Source: Microcystis aeruginosa LEGE 91341
GTDB taxonomy: Bacteria > Cyanobacteriota > Cyanobacteriia > Cyanobacteriales > Microcystaceae
DNA length: 50,561 bases
Direction: 5' to 3'
Assembly: GCF_015206885.1 (NCBI RefSeq)
Contig: NZ_JADEXY010000010.1
Span: forward strand, 1 to 50,561
Part shown: positions 1 to 8,160 of the stretch, in pieces
How the letters are laid out: each line of letters opens with the position of its first letter
Position numbering within the stretch: the stretch's first letter is position 1
The notes under the pieces: generated by a model
Seen by the model: the letters and a program-made list of their open reading frames with translations, nothing else
Database searches by the model: none
Told to the model about the DNA's origin: nothing
Position numbers and translations under genes: made by a program

Positions 1-57
1 CACCCCACACCCCACACCCCCACTCCTCAATTCATAATTCATAATTCCCATTTCCCA
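1..57. repeat. STRR-type low-complexity tract
   Basis: C-rich CCCCACA/CCCCACTCC units followed by repeated AATTCATA heptamer-like units. The same vocabulary recurs between genes throughout this window and is typical of cyanobacterial short tandemly repeated repetitive sequences. No gene is seen in 1-210. Confidence 0.7.
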
Positions 58-210
58 GAAAAAGCATACTCAGCCATACAAGCAAATAAAAACGAAACTT
101 TTGCTTTGAGGATATCTCCTGACTGGTAGGATAAAAATAAACCCTACTAGGCAGTTTAACCTCCACGCCGCCGAGGCCACACCTTTAATCATCAAAGGAA
201 AAGTATTTAT

Positions 211-495
211 ATGTCTAAAAATCAAGTGTTCGACTTTTTCGCCTTAGCCGCTAAAAACGAAGAATTGGGTAAAAAAATGCGTTCAACCCAAGATCCTCAG
301 CAATTACTAGAGATAGCTCGCTCCCAAGGCTTCGATTTCTCCCGTCCGGAATTAGAAGCGGCACTTAAATCCTTGCACGAGAGTCCCGACTTTTTCCAAA
401 AGTTAGCTCATGCAGTCTTAGAAGTTTTCAGTCCTAACCACGATAATTATCCCTCGATCGGTGTCCAACCCTACGAAGGCGAGATTGATCGCTAG
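211..495 (+). CDS. Nif11-domain small protein
   Basis: A 94-residue protein whose first ~65 residues match my memory of the Nif11 domain: an N-terminal MSKNQVFDFF-type helix, a KMRSTQDPQQLLEIARSQGFDFS stretch split here around residues 23-45, and a following acidic helix. Nif11 domains occur as small proteins of unknown role in cyanobacteria and as leader regions of ribosomally made peptide precursors. No Gly-Gly cleavage motif and no Cys-rich core is present, and no maturation enzyme lies nearby, so a peptide-precursor role is not supported. It lies 725 bases upstream of the carboxysome operon on the same strand, separated by a mobile-looking repeat, so shared function is unproven. A purine-rich AAAGGAAAAG lies just upstream of the ATG. 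Confidence 0.75.
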   Translation: MSKNQVFDFFALAAKNEELGKKMRSTQDPQQLLEIARSQGFDFSRPELEAALKSLHESPDFFQKLAHAVLEVFSPNHDNYPSIGVQPYEGEIDR

Positions 496-505
496 AATCA
501 GTGAG

Positions 506-550
506 CAGTGATCAGAGGTGAGTTTTCCTTTCACTGTTTACTGATCACTG
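506..550. repeat. 10-bp inverted repeat after nif11-like gene
   Basis: CAGTGATCAG at 506-515 is perfectly repeated inverted as CTGATCACTG at 541-550. The stem could form a hairpin just after the Nif11-like gene, but an A-run, not a T-run, follows on the plus strand, so a classical terminator is doubtful. The same TGATCACTG word recurs at 4407-4430 in an STRR tract. Confidence 0.5.
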
Positions 551-580
551 AAAAAGGCTCCCTCACTCCCCAATTGATAA

Positions 581-645
581 GGGAGCATCCCACTAAGCAT
601 TTTGCATCCAAGTATAATTGCTTATGGCAAAAGTGGGATGCTCCC
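581..645. mobile_element. 65-bp MITE-like element, copy 1
   Basis: Perfect 14-bp terminal inverted repeats, GGGAGCATCCCACT at 581-594 and AGTGGGATGCTCCC at 632-645, flank a short AT-rich core with no coding capacity. A second element of the same 65-bp length lies at 8058-8122, sharing the outer GGGAGCATC/TCAC ends and a similar central TATAATT block. Equal length, conserved termini and divergent cores suggest a small non-autonomous transposable element. No clear target-site duplication is visible and no transposase is in the window. Confidence 0.6.
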
Positions 646-700
646 AATTCATAATTCATAATTTATAATTCCCACTCCCCACTCCCCACTCCCCAACCCC
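646..700. repeat. STRR tract
   Basis: AATTCATA-type units are followed by repeated CCCCACT heptamers and directly abut the 65-bp palindromic-end element. The rest of 701-1219 is an AT-rich leader region for the carboxysome operon, with a short CTGCCAG/CTGGCGG imperfect hairpin near 762-780 and no gene that I can support. Confidence 0.65.
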
Positions 701-1219
701 AGCCGTATATAGTATAAAAAAATTATAAAAAAGCCGAAATCAGCGAAAAATAGGCTTTTATCTGCCAGTAAATCTGGCGGAGACAATCGAGCTGCCAAGA
801 GAAAAGTGAAAGCGCAAATGCAGTCATAGCAAAGGTTTTGTCCGTAAATGTCCTGAGAATTGCTGAGGCTGATGAACGAAGGGAAGGAATGATTAACTTT
901 CGTTAACGTGAAGATGAGAAATAATCATAATGTTTTATATTGTCAAAGGTGTCATAGTTTCCTATGCTTTTTTTAGGTTGATAATTTTGCCTGACTCGTC
1001 AAATTTTTACCAACCAGCCCTAGAAAATAAAATTAGTGGATGAAAACGGTCACGATCGAGATAAAATTTAGGATGGTCTTACCCCCACCTTGCCACGATC
1101 CCGACTGCCACCAAAGCTAGAGCAGGAAAAGTAACAAGGAAAGAATTTGACTGAAACAAAGTTGATAACGCTAACGAAATTAATAGTTTAGTTTGGCTTG
1201 ACAAGCGAGGAACAAAAAA

Positions 1220-1531
<312 letters not shown>

Positions 1532-1597
1532 ACACCGTTAATCGGGGTCAGCATCTATAGAGTCGAAGAAAGCCAACCATTAGGAGACAAAAATATT

Positions 1598-1939
1598 ATG
1601 TCAATTGCAGTGGGCATGGTGGAAACCTTGGGTTTCCCAGCCGTCGTCGAGGCGGCTGATGCCATGGTAAAAGCCGCCCGCGTAACCCTAGTAGGTTACG
1701 AAAAAATTGGTAGTGGTCGCGTCACCGTCATCGTCCGGGGGGACGTTTCGGAAGTACAGGCCTCCGTATCGGCGGGGACAGAAGCGGCATCTAATCGTGT
1801 TAAAGGTGGTCAAGTTCTCTCGACCCACATCATCGCCCGTCCCCACGAAAACCTCGAATTCGTTCTTCCCATTCGTTATACAGACGCCGTGGAACAGTTT
1901 CGTGAAAGTGTTAACCCGCAACCTTTAAGACGAATCTAG
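1598..1939 (+). CDS. ccmK1: Carboxysome shell hexamer protein CcmK1
   Basis: A 113-residue BMC-domain paralogue of CcmK2, nearly identical over residues 1-57, including the KIGSG pore motif. It ends in an extra tail ([10 protein letters not shown]) absent from CcmK2, as expected for CcmK1. Relative to the neighbouring CcmK2 it has one additional residue around position 64-66 ([10 protein letters not shown] against AGVENANRV). An AGGAG sequence lies about 10 bases before the ATG. The two copies still share long near-identical DNA blocks, consistent with tandem duplication. Confidence 0.95.
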   Translation: MSIAVGMVETLGFPAVVEAADAMVKAARVTLVGYEKIGSGRVTVIVRGDVSEVQASVSAGTEAASNRVKGGQVLSTHIIARPHENLEFVLPIRYTDAVEQFRESVNPQPLRRI

Positions 1940-1971
1940 AGCGCAACTAACTTTTAGTGTAAACAAATTCC

Positions 1972-2283
1972 ATGCAAATTGCCAAAGTTTGCGGAACCGT
2001 CGTTAGCACCCTGAAACCTCGCAGTATGACGGGAGTGAAACTTCTGCTTTTGCAATTCATCGACGCTCAAGGGCAACTTTTGCCTAAATACGAAGTAGCG
2101 GGTGATATTGTCGGAGCGGGGCTTAATGAATGGGTGCTAGTGTCCCGGGGAGGAGCGGCTCGGATCGAAGACGGGCAGAACAATCGCCCCCTTGACGCGA
2201 TGGTGGTGGGGATTATTGACACTATAACCGTAGAAAATCGCACCCTCTACAGCAAGAGGGACGAATTTCGTCAATCCGGTTAA
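1972..2283 (+). CDS. ccmL: Carboxysome vertex pentamer protein CcmL
   Basis: A 103-residue EutN/CcmL-family protein; five copies cap each vertex of the icosahedral carboxysome. Family features are the N-terminal MQIAKVCGTVVST strand, the LLLLQFIDAQG stretch and the VGAGLNEWVLVSRGGAAR segment around residues 47-65. Length matches the family. It sits 32 bases after ccmK1 and 70 bases before ccmM in the same operon. Confidence 0.95.
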   Translation: MQIAKVCGTVVSTLKPRSMTGVKLLLLQFIDAQGQLLPKYEVAGDIVGAGLNEWVLVSRGGAARIEDGQNNRPLDAMVVGIIDTITVENRTLYSKRDEFRQSG

Positions 2284-2353
2284 ACATCGATAGGACCCAA
2301 ACACAGTTAATTAACAACCAGCCAGCCAAATTCAGTATGGAGGAAGACTAACT

Positions 2354-4312
2354 ATGGTCGTCCGCACAACGGCGGCTAGTCCGAAAAAGCGGACCAAATC
2401 CCCAGAGGAAACGCGCATAGACGAGAGTGCCAAAGTCCACACCTTCCCTAACCTCAGTGGCGCTATCGAGATCGGGGCGCGAGTGGTGATCGCTCCGGGG
2501 ACTTCCATCCGCGCCGATGAGGGAACTCCCTTTCACATTGGCGACGACAGCAAAATTCAGGACGGGGCAATCATCCACGGTTTAGAAAAAAGCCGTGTGG
2601 TGGGAGATGACGGCCGAGAATATTCAGTGTGGATCGGCCGGGGCAGCTGCATCACCCACATGGCACTCATTCACGGGCCAGCCTATGTGGGCGATCGCTG
2701 TTTTATCGGTTTTCGCTCCACCGTCTTTAATGCTCGCATCGGGGCCGATTGCATAGTCATGATGCACGCCCTCGTTCAAGACGTGGAAATCCCCGCCGGT
2801 AAATTCGTGCCATCCGGTTCCGTGATCACCAGCCAACAGCAGGCTGATCGCTTACCCGATGTCACAGAAATCGATCGAGCCTTCACTCGTCACATTGTCG
2901 ATATCGACCTCGCCCCCAGCGTCCCGATCAAAGCCCAAAGCCCAGCGACTCCGCCACCGGCAGCCGCTATAAACATCGCTAATGAGACGCTATATAGAAA
3001 TTCGGTGACACCTATGAGTTTAAATACAAACATTCGAGCGCAGGTTCGCTCCCTCCTCTCCCAAGGCTACAAAATCGGGCTAGAATACGCTGACAAACGC
3101 CGCTTTAAAACCAGTTCTTGGTTAAGTGCCGGCTTTATCGACGGCAGCCGCGAAGAACAGGTATCCCAATCCCTAGAAGCCTCCCTGAGAAACCTACAGG
3201 GCGAATACGTCCGCCTGATCGGAGTCGATCCCGCCGCTAAACGGCGCGTACTGGAAATGATTATCCAACGCCCCGAAGACACCCCGGGAGAACCGGCCCG
3301 CACCACCACCGCCGTCCACGCCGGCCATAGCAACGGCAACGGCAATTCTGACCTGTCGGTGCAAGTGCGTTCCCTGCTGGCCCAAGGGCTGAAAATCGCC
3401 ACCGAACACGCCGATAAACGCCGGTTTAAAACCAGTTCTTGGTTAACAGGACCGGCGATCGAAACCAAGGGCGAAGCGGGCATCATTCGCGATATCGAAG
3501 CGATCGTGGCTGAAAATAGCGATGAGTACGTCCGTCTGATCGGGATCGACCCGCAGGCGAAAAAACGCGTCGTCGAAATGATTATTCACCGTCCCGGCGG
3601 CACCCCCGCTAGTAACGGCAGCGGCCAAACCAGCAGCTACAGCAGCCCCGCTAGTAACGGAGCCAGTTATAGCAGCAGTGGTAACTTAAGTGGGGAAACG
3701 ATCGCTCAAATTCGTTCCCTGCTCGCCCAAGGCTACAAAATCGGCACCGAACACGCCGATAAACGCCGGTTTAAAACCAGTTCTTGGCAGAGTTGCGCTC
3801 CGATCGAAAGCAATCGCGAATCTGATGTAATTACTGCTTTGGAAGATTGTTTACGCGAACATAGCGGCGAATACGTCCGCTTACTCGGTATCGATGCTAA
3901 AGCCAAAAAACGGGTTTTAGAAACGGTGATCCAGCGTCCCGATGGTTCGGTGGCTAGTAATGGCAACGGTAAAACCGCCGCCGTTGCGGAACCGAGTTTC
4001 AAAAGCTATGGTTCCGGTTCCTCCGGCGGCGGTACTGCCACTTTAACCAGTACCTTAACCACAGAAACGATCGCTCAAATTCGTTCTTTATTGAACCAAG
4101 GTCACAAAATTGGCAGTGAACACGCGGATAAACGTCGTTTTAAAACCGGTTCTTGGCAAAGCTGCACCCCCATCGATAGCAGTCGCGAATCCGATGTGGT
4201 GGCCGCTTTAGAAACCTGTCTGCGCGACCATCAAGGGGAATACGTTCGTCTGATCGGGATTGACTCCCAAGCAAAACGTCGTGTTCTCGAATCGATTATT
4301 CAACGCCCTTAA
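2354..4312 (+). CDS. ccmM: Carboxysome scaffold protein CcmM (gamma-CA domain plus four SSUL repeats)
   Basis: A 652-residue scaffold that condenses Rubisco and joins it to the shell. Residues ~20-190 form a gamma-carbonic-anhydrase-like left-handed beta-helix with the three zinc-ligand histidines at H75, H102 and H107. Four Rubisco-small-subunit-like (SSUL) modules follow at ~227-307, 335-414, 449-529 and 571-652, joined by Ser/Gly/Asn-rich linkers. Cys pairs spaced 18 apart are in SSUL3 (C481, C499) and SSUL4 (C604, C622) but absent from SSUL1 and 2. The region after the CA domain has no cysteines, so the disulfide reported to activate Thermosynechococcus CcmM is missing. An in-frame ATG at residue 221 (3014), or the GTG at 3005, could start the short SSUL-only isoform. 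GGAGGAAG precedes the main ATG. Confidence 0.96.
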   Translation: MVVRTTAASPKKRTKSPEETRIDESAKVHTFPNLSGAIEIGARVVIAPGTSIRADEGTPFHIGDDSKIQDGAIIHGLEKSRVVGDDGREYSVWIGRGSCITHMALIHGPAYVGDRCFIGFRSTVFNARIGADCIVMMHALVQDVEIPAGKFVPSGSVITSQQQADRLPDVTEIDRAFTRHIVDIDLAPSVPIKAQSPATPPPAAAINIANETLYRNSVTPMSLNTNIRAQVRSLLSQGYKIGLEYADKRRFKTSSWLSAGFIDGSREEQVSQSLEASLRNLQGEYVRLIGVDPAAKRRVLEMIIQRPEDTPGEPARTTTAVHAGHSNGNGNSDLSVQVRSLLAQGLKIATEHADKRRFKTSSWLTGPAIETKGEAGIIRDIEAIVAENSDEYVRLIGIDPQAKKRVVEMIIHRPGGTPASNGSGQTSSYSSPASNGASYSSSGNLSGETIAQIRSLLAQGYKIGTEHADKRRFKTSSWQSCAPIESNRESDVITALEDCLREHSGEYVRLLGIDAKAKKRVLETVIQRPDGSVASNGNGKTAAVAEPSFKSYGSGSSGGGTATLTSTLTTETIAQIRSLLNQGHKIGSEHADKRRFKTGSWQSCTPIDSSRESDVVAALETCLRDHQGEYVRLIGIDSQAKRRVLESIIQRP

Positions 4313-4383
4313 TTTCAGGACTCGGCGAGCGGTGAACGGAGATAGGTGTTAGGTGTTGGTGGATCGGGAAAAATACCTGAAAC

Positions 4384-4437
4384 TCTAACCCCTACCCCCT
4401 AACCCCTGATCACTGATCACTGATCACTGAGTAACTG
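4384..4437. repeat. STRR tract between ccmM and ccmN
   Basis: CTAACCCCTACCCC units are followed by tandem TGATCAC heptamers. It lies inside the carboxysome operon, just before the ccmN start, so it is transcribed or interrupts the operon without removing a gene. Confidence 0.75.
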
Positions 4438-4443
4438 TCAATT

Positions 4444-5106
4444 ATGTCCTTACCCCCTGTTCAACCTATTAGCCGCTCGGAATTCTATATTAATGGTGAT
4501 GTAACCATTGATGAGAGTGCGATCGTGGCTGCGGGGGTGATTCTCCGAGCAGCCCCCAATAGCCAAATAATTATCGGTGCGGGTGCTTGTCTGGGTATGG
4601 GAACGATTCTAACCGCCTATCAGGGTGTTATTGCTATCGGTGCCGGGGCAATTTTAGGTACAGGAGTTCTAATAGTCGGTCAGGGTGAAATCGGTGAAAA
4701 TGCCTGTATCGGGTCAACCACAACGATTTTTAATGCTTCCGTGGCAGCGATGTCGATCGTGCCCTCCGGCTCCCTGATCGGAGATACTTCCCGTCAAATT
4801 ACCATTGAGGTGTCAGCAACCCGATCGGAACCAGAAAGACCCCCTTTACCAGAACCGGAACCCGTAGTCAGTCAAGTGTCCCCAGTGCCGTCCGTGGAGG
4901 AAATGGTCGCCGAAACCGTGGCCAGTCCTTGGGATAGCGAGGAAATGGTCGCCGAGGCTAGTCCTGCGGAAACCAGAGAACAAGCATCTACTACTAACCG
5001 ACCGAATCAAGCATCGGTGGTCGGAAAAGTCTATATCAATCAGTTATTGGTCACGCTATTTCCAGAACGTCATCGTTTTAATGGCAACAATAACCTTAAT
5101 TCTTGA
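4444..5106 (+). CDS. ccmN: Carboxysome adaptor protein CcmN
   Basis: A 220-residue adaptor linking the CcmM-Rubisco core to the CcmK shell. Residues ~15-118 are hexapeptide repeats of a left-handed beta-helix, related to the CcmM N-domain with which CcmN interacts. A Pro/Glu/Ser-rich linker (~125-188) contains the word EEMVAE twice (152-157 and 166-171). Residues ~191-213 form an amphipathic helix (VYINQLLVTLFPERHRF), matching the known C-terminal encapsulation peptide that recruits the shell. It is separated from ccmM by a repeat tract but remains in the same orientation and order as in Synechocystis. Confidence 0.93.
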   Translation: MSLPPVQPISRSEFYINGDVTIDESAIVAAGVILRAAPNSQIIIGAGACLGMGTILTAYQGVIAIGAGAILGTGVLIVGQGEIGENACIGSTTTIFNASVAAMSIVPSGSLIGDTSRQITIEVSATRSEPERPPLPEPEPVVSQVSPVPSVEEMVAETVASPWDSEEMVAEASPAETREQASTTNRPNQASVVGKVYINQLLVTLFPERHRFNGNNNLNS

Positions 5107-5655
5107 AGGGGAAAATAATCGTTCACAAGCCAAAAATCTCAACAATAATTACTGAGTAATTAGACCTAATTTATCTAGAGTTCACTGCTGTCTAACTGTC
5201 CTCTAGGTACTGGGTATAATTGCTTAGAAATTCAGTTAATATTTAGCGATTGCCGACATTTTTTGAGGTTGTAATTATTGATAATCTTCCTCAATTAACA
5301 AGTAGTTTTAATCGCTCAAAGCCTGATGAGCAGAAGTTTCTGTGTGTCAATCAGGTAAATTTTTGTTGATTTTTTTGTGTTTTTGTATAGATTATCAAAG
5401 TTAGATGACGAGAGATTAAAGAAACTAATCGCCCCAAGAAAAAAAAACAATCAAAATTTTGGGGATAGAGAAAAAAATGATCAGAATAGGGTAAAGTTCG
5501 TGTTAAGATGATCAGTTGAAAAAAACATTAGTGAAAATTGCTCCCTAACTTCGCTCCTAGCAGCAGGGGAAAGGAGCTTAAGAAAAATCTATGTCGGTTG
5601 ACGGCGAGATTTTACAGGTGCGACTAATCATGCAGTTTATGGAGGAATAATCCCA
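5107..5655. promoter_or_regulatory. rbcL leader and promoter region
   Basis: No gene is seen in these ~550 AT-rich bases. They contain an inverted repeat with CCCCAA at 5432-5437 and TTGGGG at 5459-5464, and a stem with GCTCCT at 5553-5558 and AGGAGC at 5572-5577. The latter is close enough to rbcL to lie in its 5' untranslated leader. The strong GGAGG Shine-Dalgarno at 5641-5645 fixes the rbcL start. Transcription start and regulator (a LysR-type such as CmpR/CcmR would be the known candidates) cannot be assigned from sequence. Confidence 0.4.
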
Positions 5656-7071
5656 ATGGTGCAAGCCAAATCCAAAGGTTTCCAGGCCGGCGTAAAAGAC
5701 TACCGCCTGACTTACTACACCCCCGACTACACCCCCAAAGATACCGATCTACTAGCTTGCTTCCGGGTAACACCCCAACCCGGAGTTCCTCCTGAAGAAG
5801 CAGGTGCGGCGGTAGCGGCGGAATCTTCCACAGGTACCTGGACCACCGTTTGGACCGATAACTTAACCGACCTCGATCGCTATAAAGGTCGTTGTTATGA
5901 TATCGAACCCGTACCCAACGAAGATAACCAGTTCTTCTGTTTCGTTGCCTATCCTTTAGATCTATTTGAAGAAGGTTCCGTCACCAACATCCTCACCTCG
6001 ATCGTTGGTAACGTTTTCGGTTTCAAAGCTCTACGCGGTCTCCGTTTAGAAGATATCCGTTTCCCCGTCGCTTTAATCAAAACCTTCCAAGGTCCTCCCC
6101 ACGGTATCACCGTTGAACGGGACAAATTAAACAAATATGGTCGCCCCCTACTCGGTTGCACCATCAAACCCAAACTCGGCCTTTCCGCTAAAAACTACGG
6201 TCGTGCCGTTTATGAATGTCTTCGCGGTGGTTTAGACTTCACCAAAGACGACGAAAATATTAACTCTCAACCCTTCATGCGTTGGCGCGATCGTTTCCTC
6301 TTCGTCCAAGAGGCGATCGTTAAATCCCAAGCAGAAACCAACGAAGTTAAAGGACATTACCTCAACGTAACCGCTCCTACCTGCGAGCAGATGATGCAAC
6401 GGGCTGAATTCGCCGCCGAAATCAAAACCCCCATCATCATGCACGACTACCTCACCGGTGGTTTCACCGCTAACACCACCCTGGCGAAATTCTGCCGCGA
6501 CAAAGGGTTACTGCTCCACATTCACCGGGCAATGCACGCGGTTATCGACCGTCAGAAAAATCATGGTATCCACTTCCGCGTTTTAGCTAAGTGCTTACGT
6601 CTCTCTGGTGGTGATCACCTGCACTCGGGAACCGTTGTCGGTAAACTTGAAGGTGAACGCGGAATCACGATGGGTTTTGTTGACCTGATGCGTGAGGACT
6701 ATGTAGAAGAAGATCGCGCTCGTGGTATTTTCTTCACCCAAGACTACGCTTCCTTACCCGGGGTAATGCCGGTTGCTTCCGGTGGTATCCACGTTTGGCA
6801 TATGCCGGCGCTGGTGGAAATCTTCGGTGACGATTCCTGCTTACAGTTCGGTGGTGGAACCCTCGGCCACCCCTGGGGTAACGCACCGGGTGCCACCGCT
6901 AACCGTGTGGCTCTGGAAGCTTGTATCCAAGCTCGTAACGAAGGTCGCTCCTTGGCCCGCGAAGGTAACGACGTTATCCGGGAAGCTTGCCGTTGGAGTC
7001 CTGAACTGGCTGCCGCTTGCGAACTCTGGAAAGAAATCAAATTCGAGTTCGAGGCTATGGATACCCTCTAA
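5656..7071 (+). CDS. rbcL: Rubisco large subunit, form IB
   Basis: A 471-residue ribulose-1,5-bisphosphate carboxylase/oxygenase large subunit, which fixes CO2 onto RuBP inside the carboxysome. The active-site TIKPKLGLS holds K171. [10 protein letters not shown] carries the carbamylated lysine K197 with Mg ligands D199 and E200, and loop 6 reads [11 protein letters not shown]. Length and sequence are those of form IB cyanobacterial and plant enzymes. It follows the ccm genes directly and is followed by rbcX and rbcS. Nothing in the catalytic motifs is missing. Confidence 0.98.
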   Translation: MVQAKSKGFQAGVKDYRLTYYTPDYTPKDTDLLACFRVTPQPGVPPEEAGAAVAAESSTGTWTTVWTDNLTDLDRYKGRCYDIEPVPNEDNQFFCFVAYPLDLFEEGSVTNILTSIVGNVFGFKALRGLRLEDIRFPVALIKTFQGPPHGITVERDKLNKYGRPLLGCTIKPKLGLSAKNYGRAVYECLRGGLDFTKDDENINSQPFMRWRDRFLFVQEAIVKSQAETNEVKGHYLNVTAPTCEQMMQRAEFAAEIKTPIIMHDYLTGGFTANTTLAKFCRDKGLLLHIHRAMHAVIDRQKNHGIHFRVLAKCLRLSGGDHLHSGTVVGKLEGERGITMGFVDLMREDYVEEDRARGIFFTQDYASLPGVMPVASGGIHVWHMPALVEIFGDDSCLQFGGGTLGHPWGNAPGATANRVALEACIQARNEGRSLAREGNDVIREACRWSPELAAACELWKEIKFEFEAMDTL

Positions 7072-7201
7072 TACAGCCCTTCAGAAGGTTGTTAGCAGTT
7101 ATCGGTGCAAAATAATGCCGGGGACTTGCCCAAAATCGGCAAGCAGTCGCTAGAATTTCAACACTGATAACTGTCTAGCCAATAACTGAAAACTGTATAA
7201 A

Positions 7202-7600
7202 ATGTATCCGAAAAAAGTTGTTCAAGATACCGCGAAAGTCTTACAAAGTTACCTAACTTACCAAGCGGTTCGCACGATTATCGATCAATTGTCAGAAACT
7301 AATCCGACTTTAGCTATTTGGCTGAGTCACTATACTTCTAGCCATTCCATTCAGGATGGCGAGGCTTATATTGCGGGGTTAATGACTGAGAATAAAGAGT
7401 TAGTTTTGCGGATCATGACGGTAAGAGAACATTTAGCCGAACAGGTTTTAGAGTTCTTGCCAGAGATGGTAAAAACGGGAATTATTAATGACAATACCGA
7501 ACATCGTCGGCAACTTTTGGAACGTCTCACCCGTACTGCTATAAGTCAACCAGAGACATCGGAATTAAATCTCGATGTTGATGATCTACCCAACCCATAA
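7202..7600 (+). CDS. rbcX: Rubisco assembly chaperone RbcX
   Basis: A 132-residue all-helical chaperone that clamps the C-terminal tail of newly folded RbcL (the [12 protein letters not shown]-type end) and promotes RbcL8 core assembly. The N-terminal DTAKVLQSYLTYQAVRTI stretch with its groove-lining tyrosines and LSETNP is characteristic. Its place between rbcL and rbcS is the usual cyanobacterial arrangement. The 130-base rbcL-rbcX spacer includes an AATAACTGA-type repeat immediately upstream of the start. Confidence 0.93.
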   Translation: MYPKKVVQDTAKVLQSYLTYQAVRTIIDQLSETNPTLAIWLSHYTSSHSIQDGEAYIAGLMTENKELVLRIMTVREHLAEQVLEFLPEMVKTGIINDNTEHRRQLLERLTRTAISQPETSELNLDVDDLPNP

Positions 7601-7615
7601 GGAATCAAGAAACCC

Positions 7616-7951
7616 ATGAAAACTTTACCTAAAGAGAAGCGTTACGAAACCCTCTCCTACTTGCCTCCCCTCACCGATCAACAAATTGCTAAACAAATTC
7701 AATACATGATCGATCAGGGTTATATTCCTGCTGTGGAATTTGAAAAAGATCCCAAACCCGCCGATTATCATTGGACGATGTGGAAACTGCCTTTATTCTC
7801 TGTTTCTGGCCCCCAAGAAGTTCTTAATGAAGTTCGCGAGTGCCGCACTGAATATTCTGATTGCTACATCCGCGTTATCGCTTTTGACAACATCAAACAA
7901 TGTCAAACCATGAGCTTTATTGTTCATAAACCCAATGCCGGCCGCTACTAA
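7616..7951 (+). CDS. rbcS: Rubisco small subunit
   Basis: A 111-residue small subunit that caps the RbcL octamer. The start [24 protein letters not shown] and the central WTMWKLPLF and YIRVIAFDN segments are family hallmarks, split here to their key words. It begins 15 bases after rbcX. A strong intrinsic terminator follows within about 30 bases, marking the end of the Rubisco operon. The CcmM SSUL modules are structurally related but lack the interaction loop. Confidence 0.97.
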   Translation: MKTLPKEKRYETLSYLPPLTDQQIAKQIQYMIDQGYIPAVEFEKDPKPADYHWTMWKLPLFSVSGPQEVLNEVRECRTEYSDCYIRVIAFDNIKQCQTMSFIVHKPNAGRY

Positions 7952-7978
7952 TTTGGCTGTCATCTAATTATTAACTGT

Positions 7979-8009
7979 TGAGGGGGGTTCTTAGACCTCC
8001 CTTTTTTTT
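7979..8009 (+). terminator. Intrinsic terminator after rbcS
   Basis: A G-rich arm (AGGGGGGTT) pairs through a short loop with AGACCTCCC and is followed directly by a run of at least seven T residues. Confidence 0.85.
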
Positions 8010-8057
8010 ATTTGTCTGGTACAATTTTTAACAAGAGTGAATCCGAGCTAGAAATAG

Positions 8058-8122
8058 GGGAGCATCTCACCTTTAATTGAAATGACTATATAATTACTCA
8101 CTTGCATAAATGAAATGCTCCC
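8058..8122. mobile_element. 65-bp MITE-like element, copy 2
   Basis: Begins GGGAGCATCTCAC and ends with ATGCTCCC at 8115-8122; the outer eight bases are perfect inverted repeats and matching continues with a mismatch for about 12. It has the same 65-bp length, end sequence and central TATAATT block as the element at 581-645. It sits between the rbcS terminator and the HTH-peptidase gene. Confidence 0.55.
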
Positions 8123-8130
8123 AATATAAT
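8102..8130 (+). promoter_or_regulatory. Putative promoter of the HTH-peptidase/PIN pair
   Basis: TATAAT at 8125-8130 is a perfect -10 box; TTGCAT at 8102-8107 lies exactly 17 bases upstream as a weak -35. The -35 is within the right half of the 65-bp repeat, the -10 just outside it. The downstream ATG is at 8161. Confidence 0.45.
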
Positions 8131-8160
8131 GGGACTGGATTCCTGTTTTTCTGATTAGCG

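Noticed and set aside
3067-3486. Long minus-strand frame within ccmM
   Set aside because: Antisense shadow of the repeated, GC-rich SSUL coding sequence; similar shadows recur at each repeat and have no protein-like features.
6773-7153. 126-codon plus-strand frame overlapping the rbcL end
   Set aside because: Out-of-frame shadow of rbcL; composition and lack of motifs argue against a gene.
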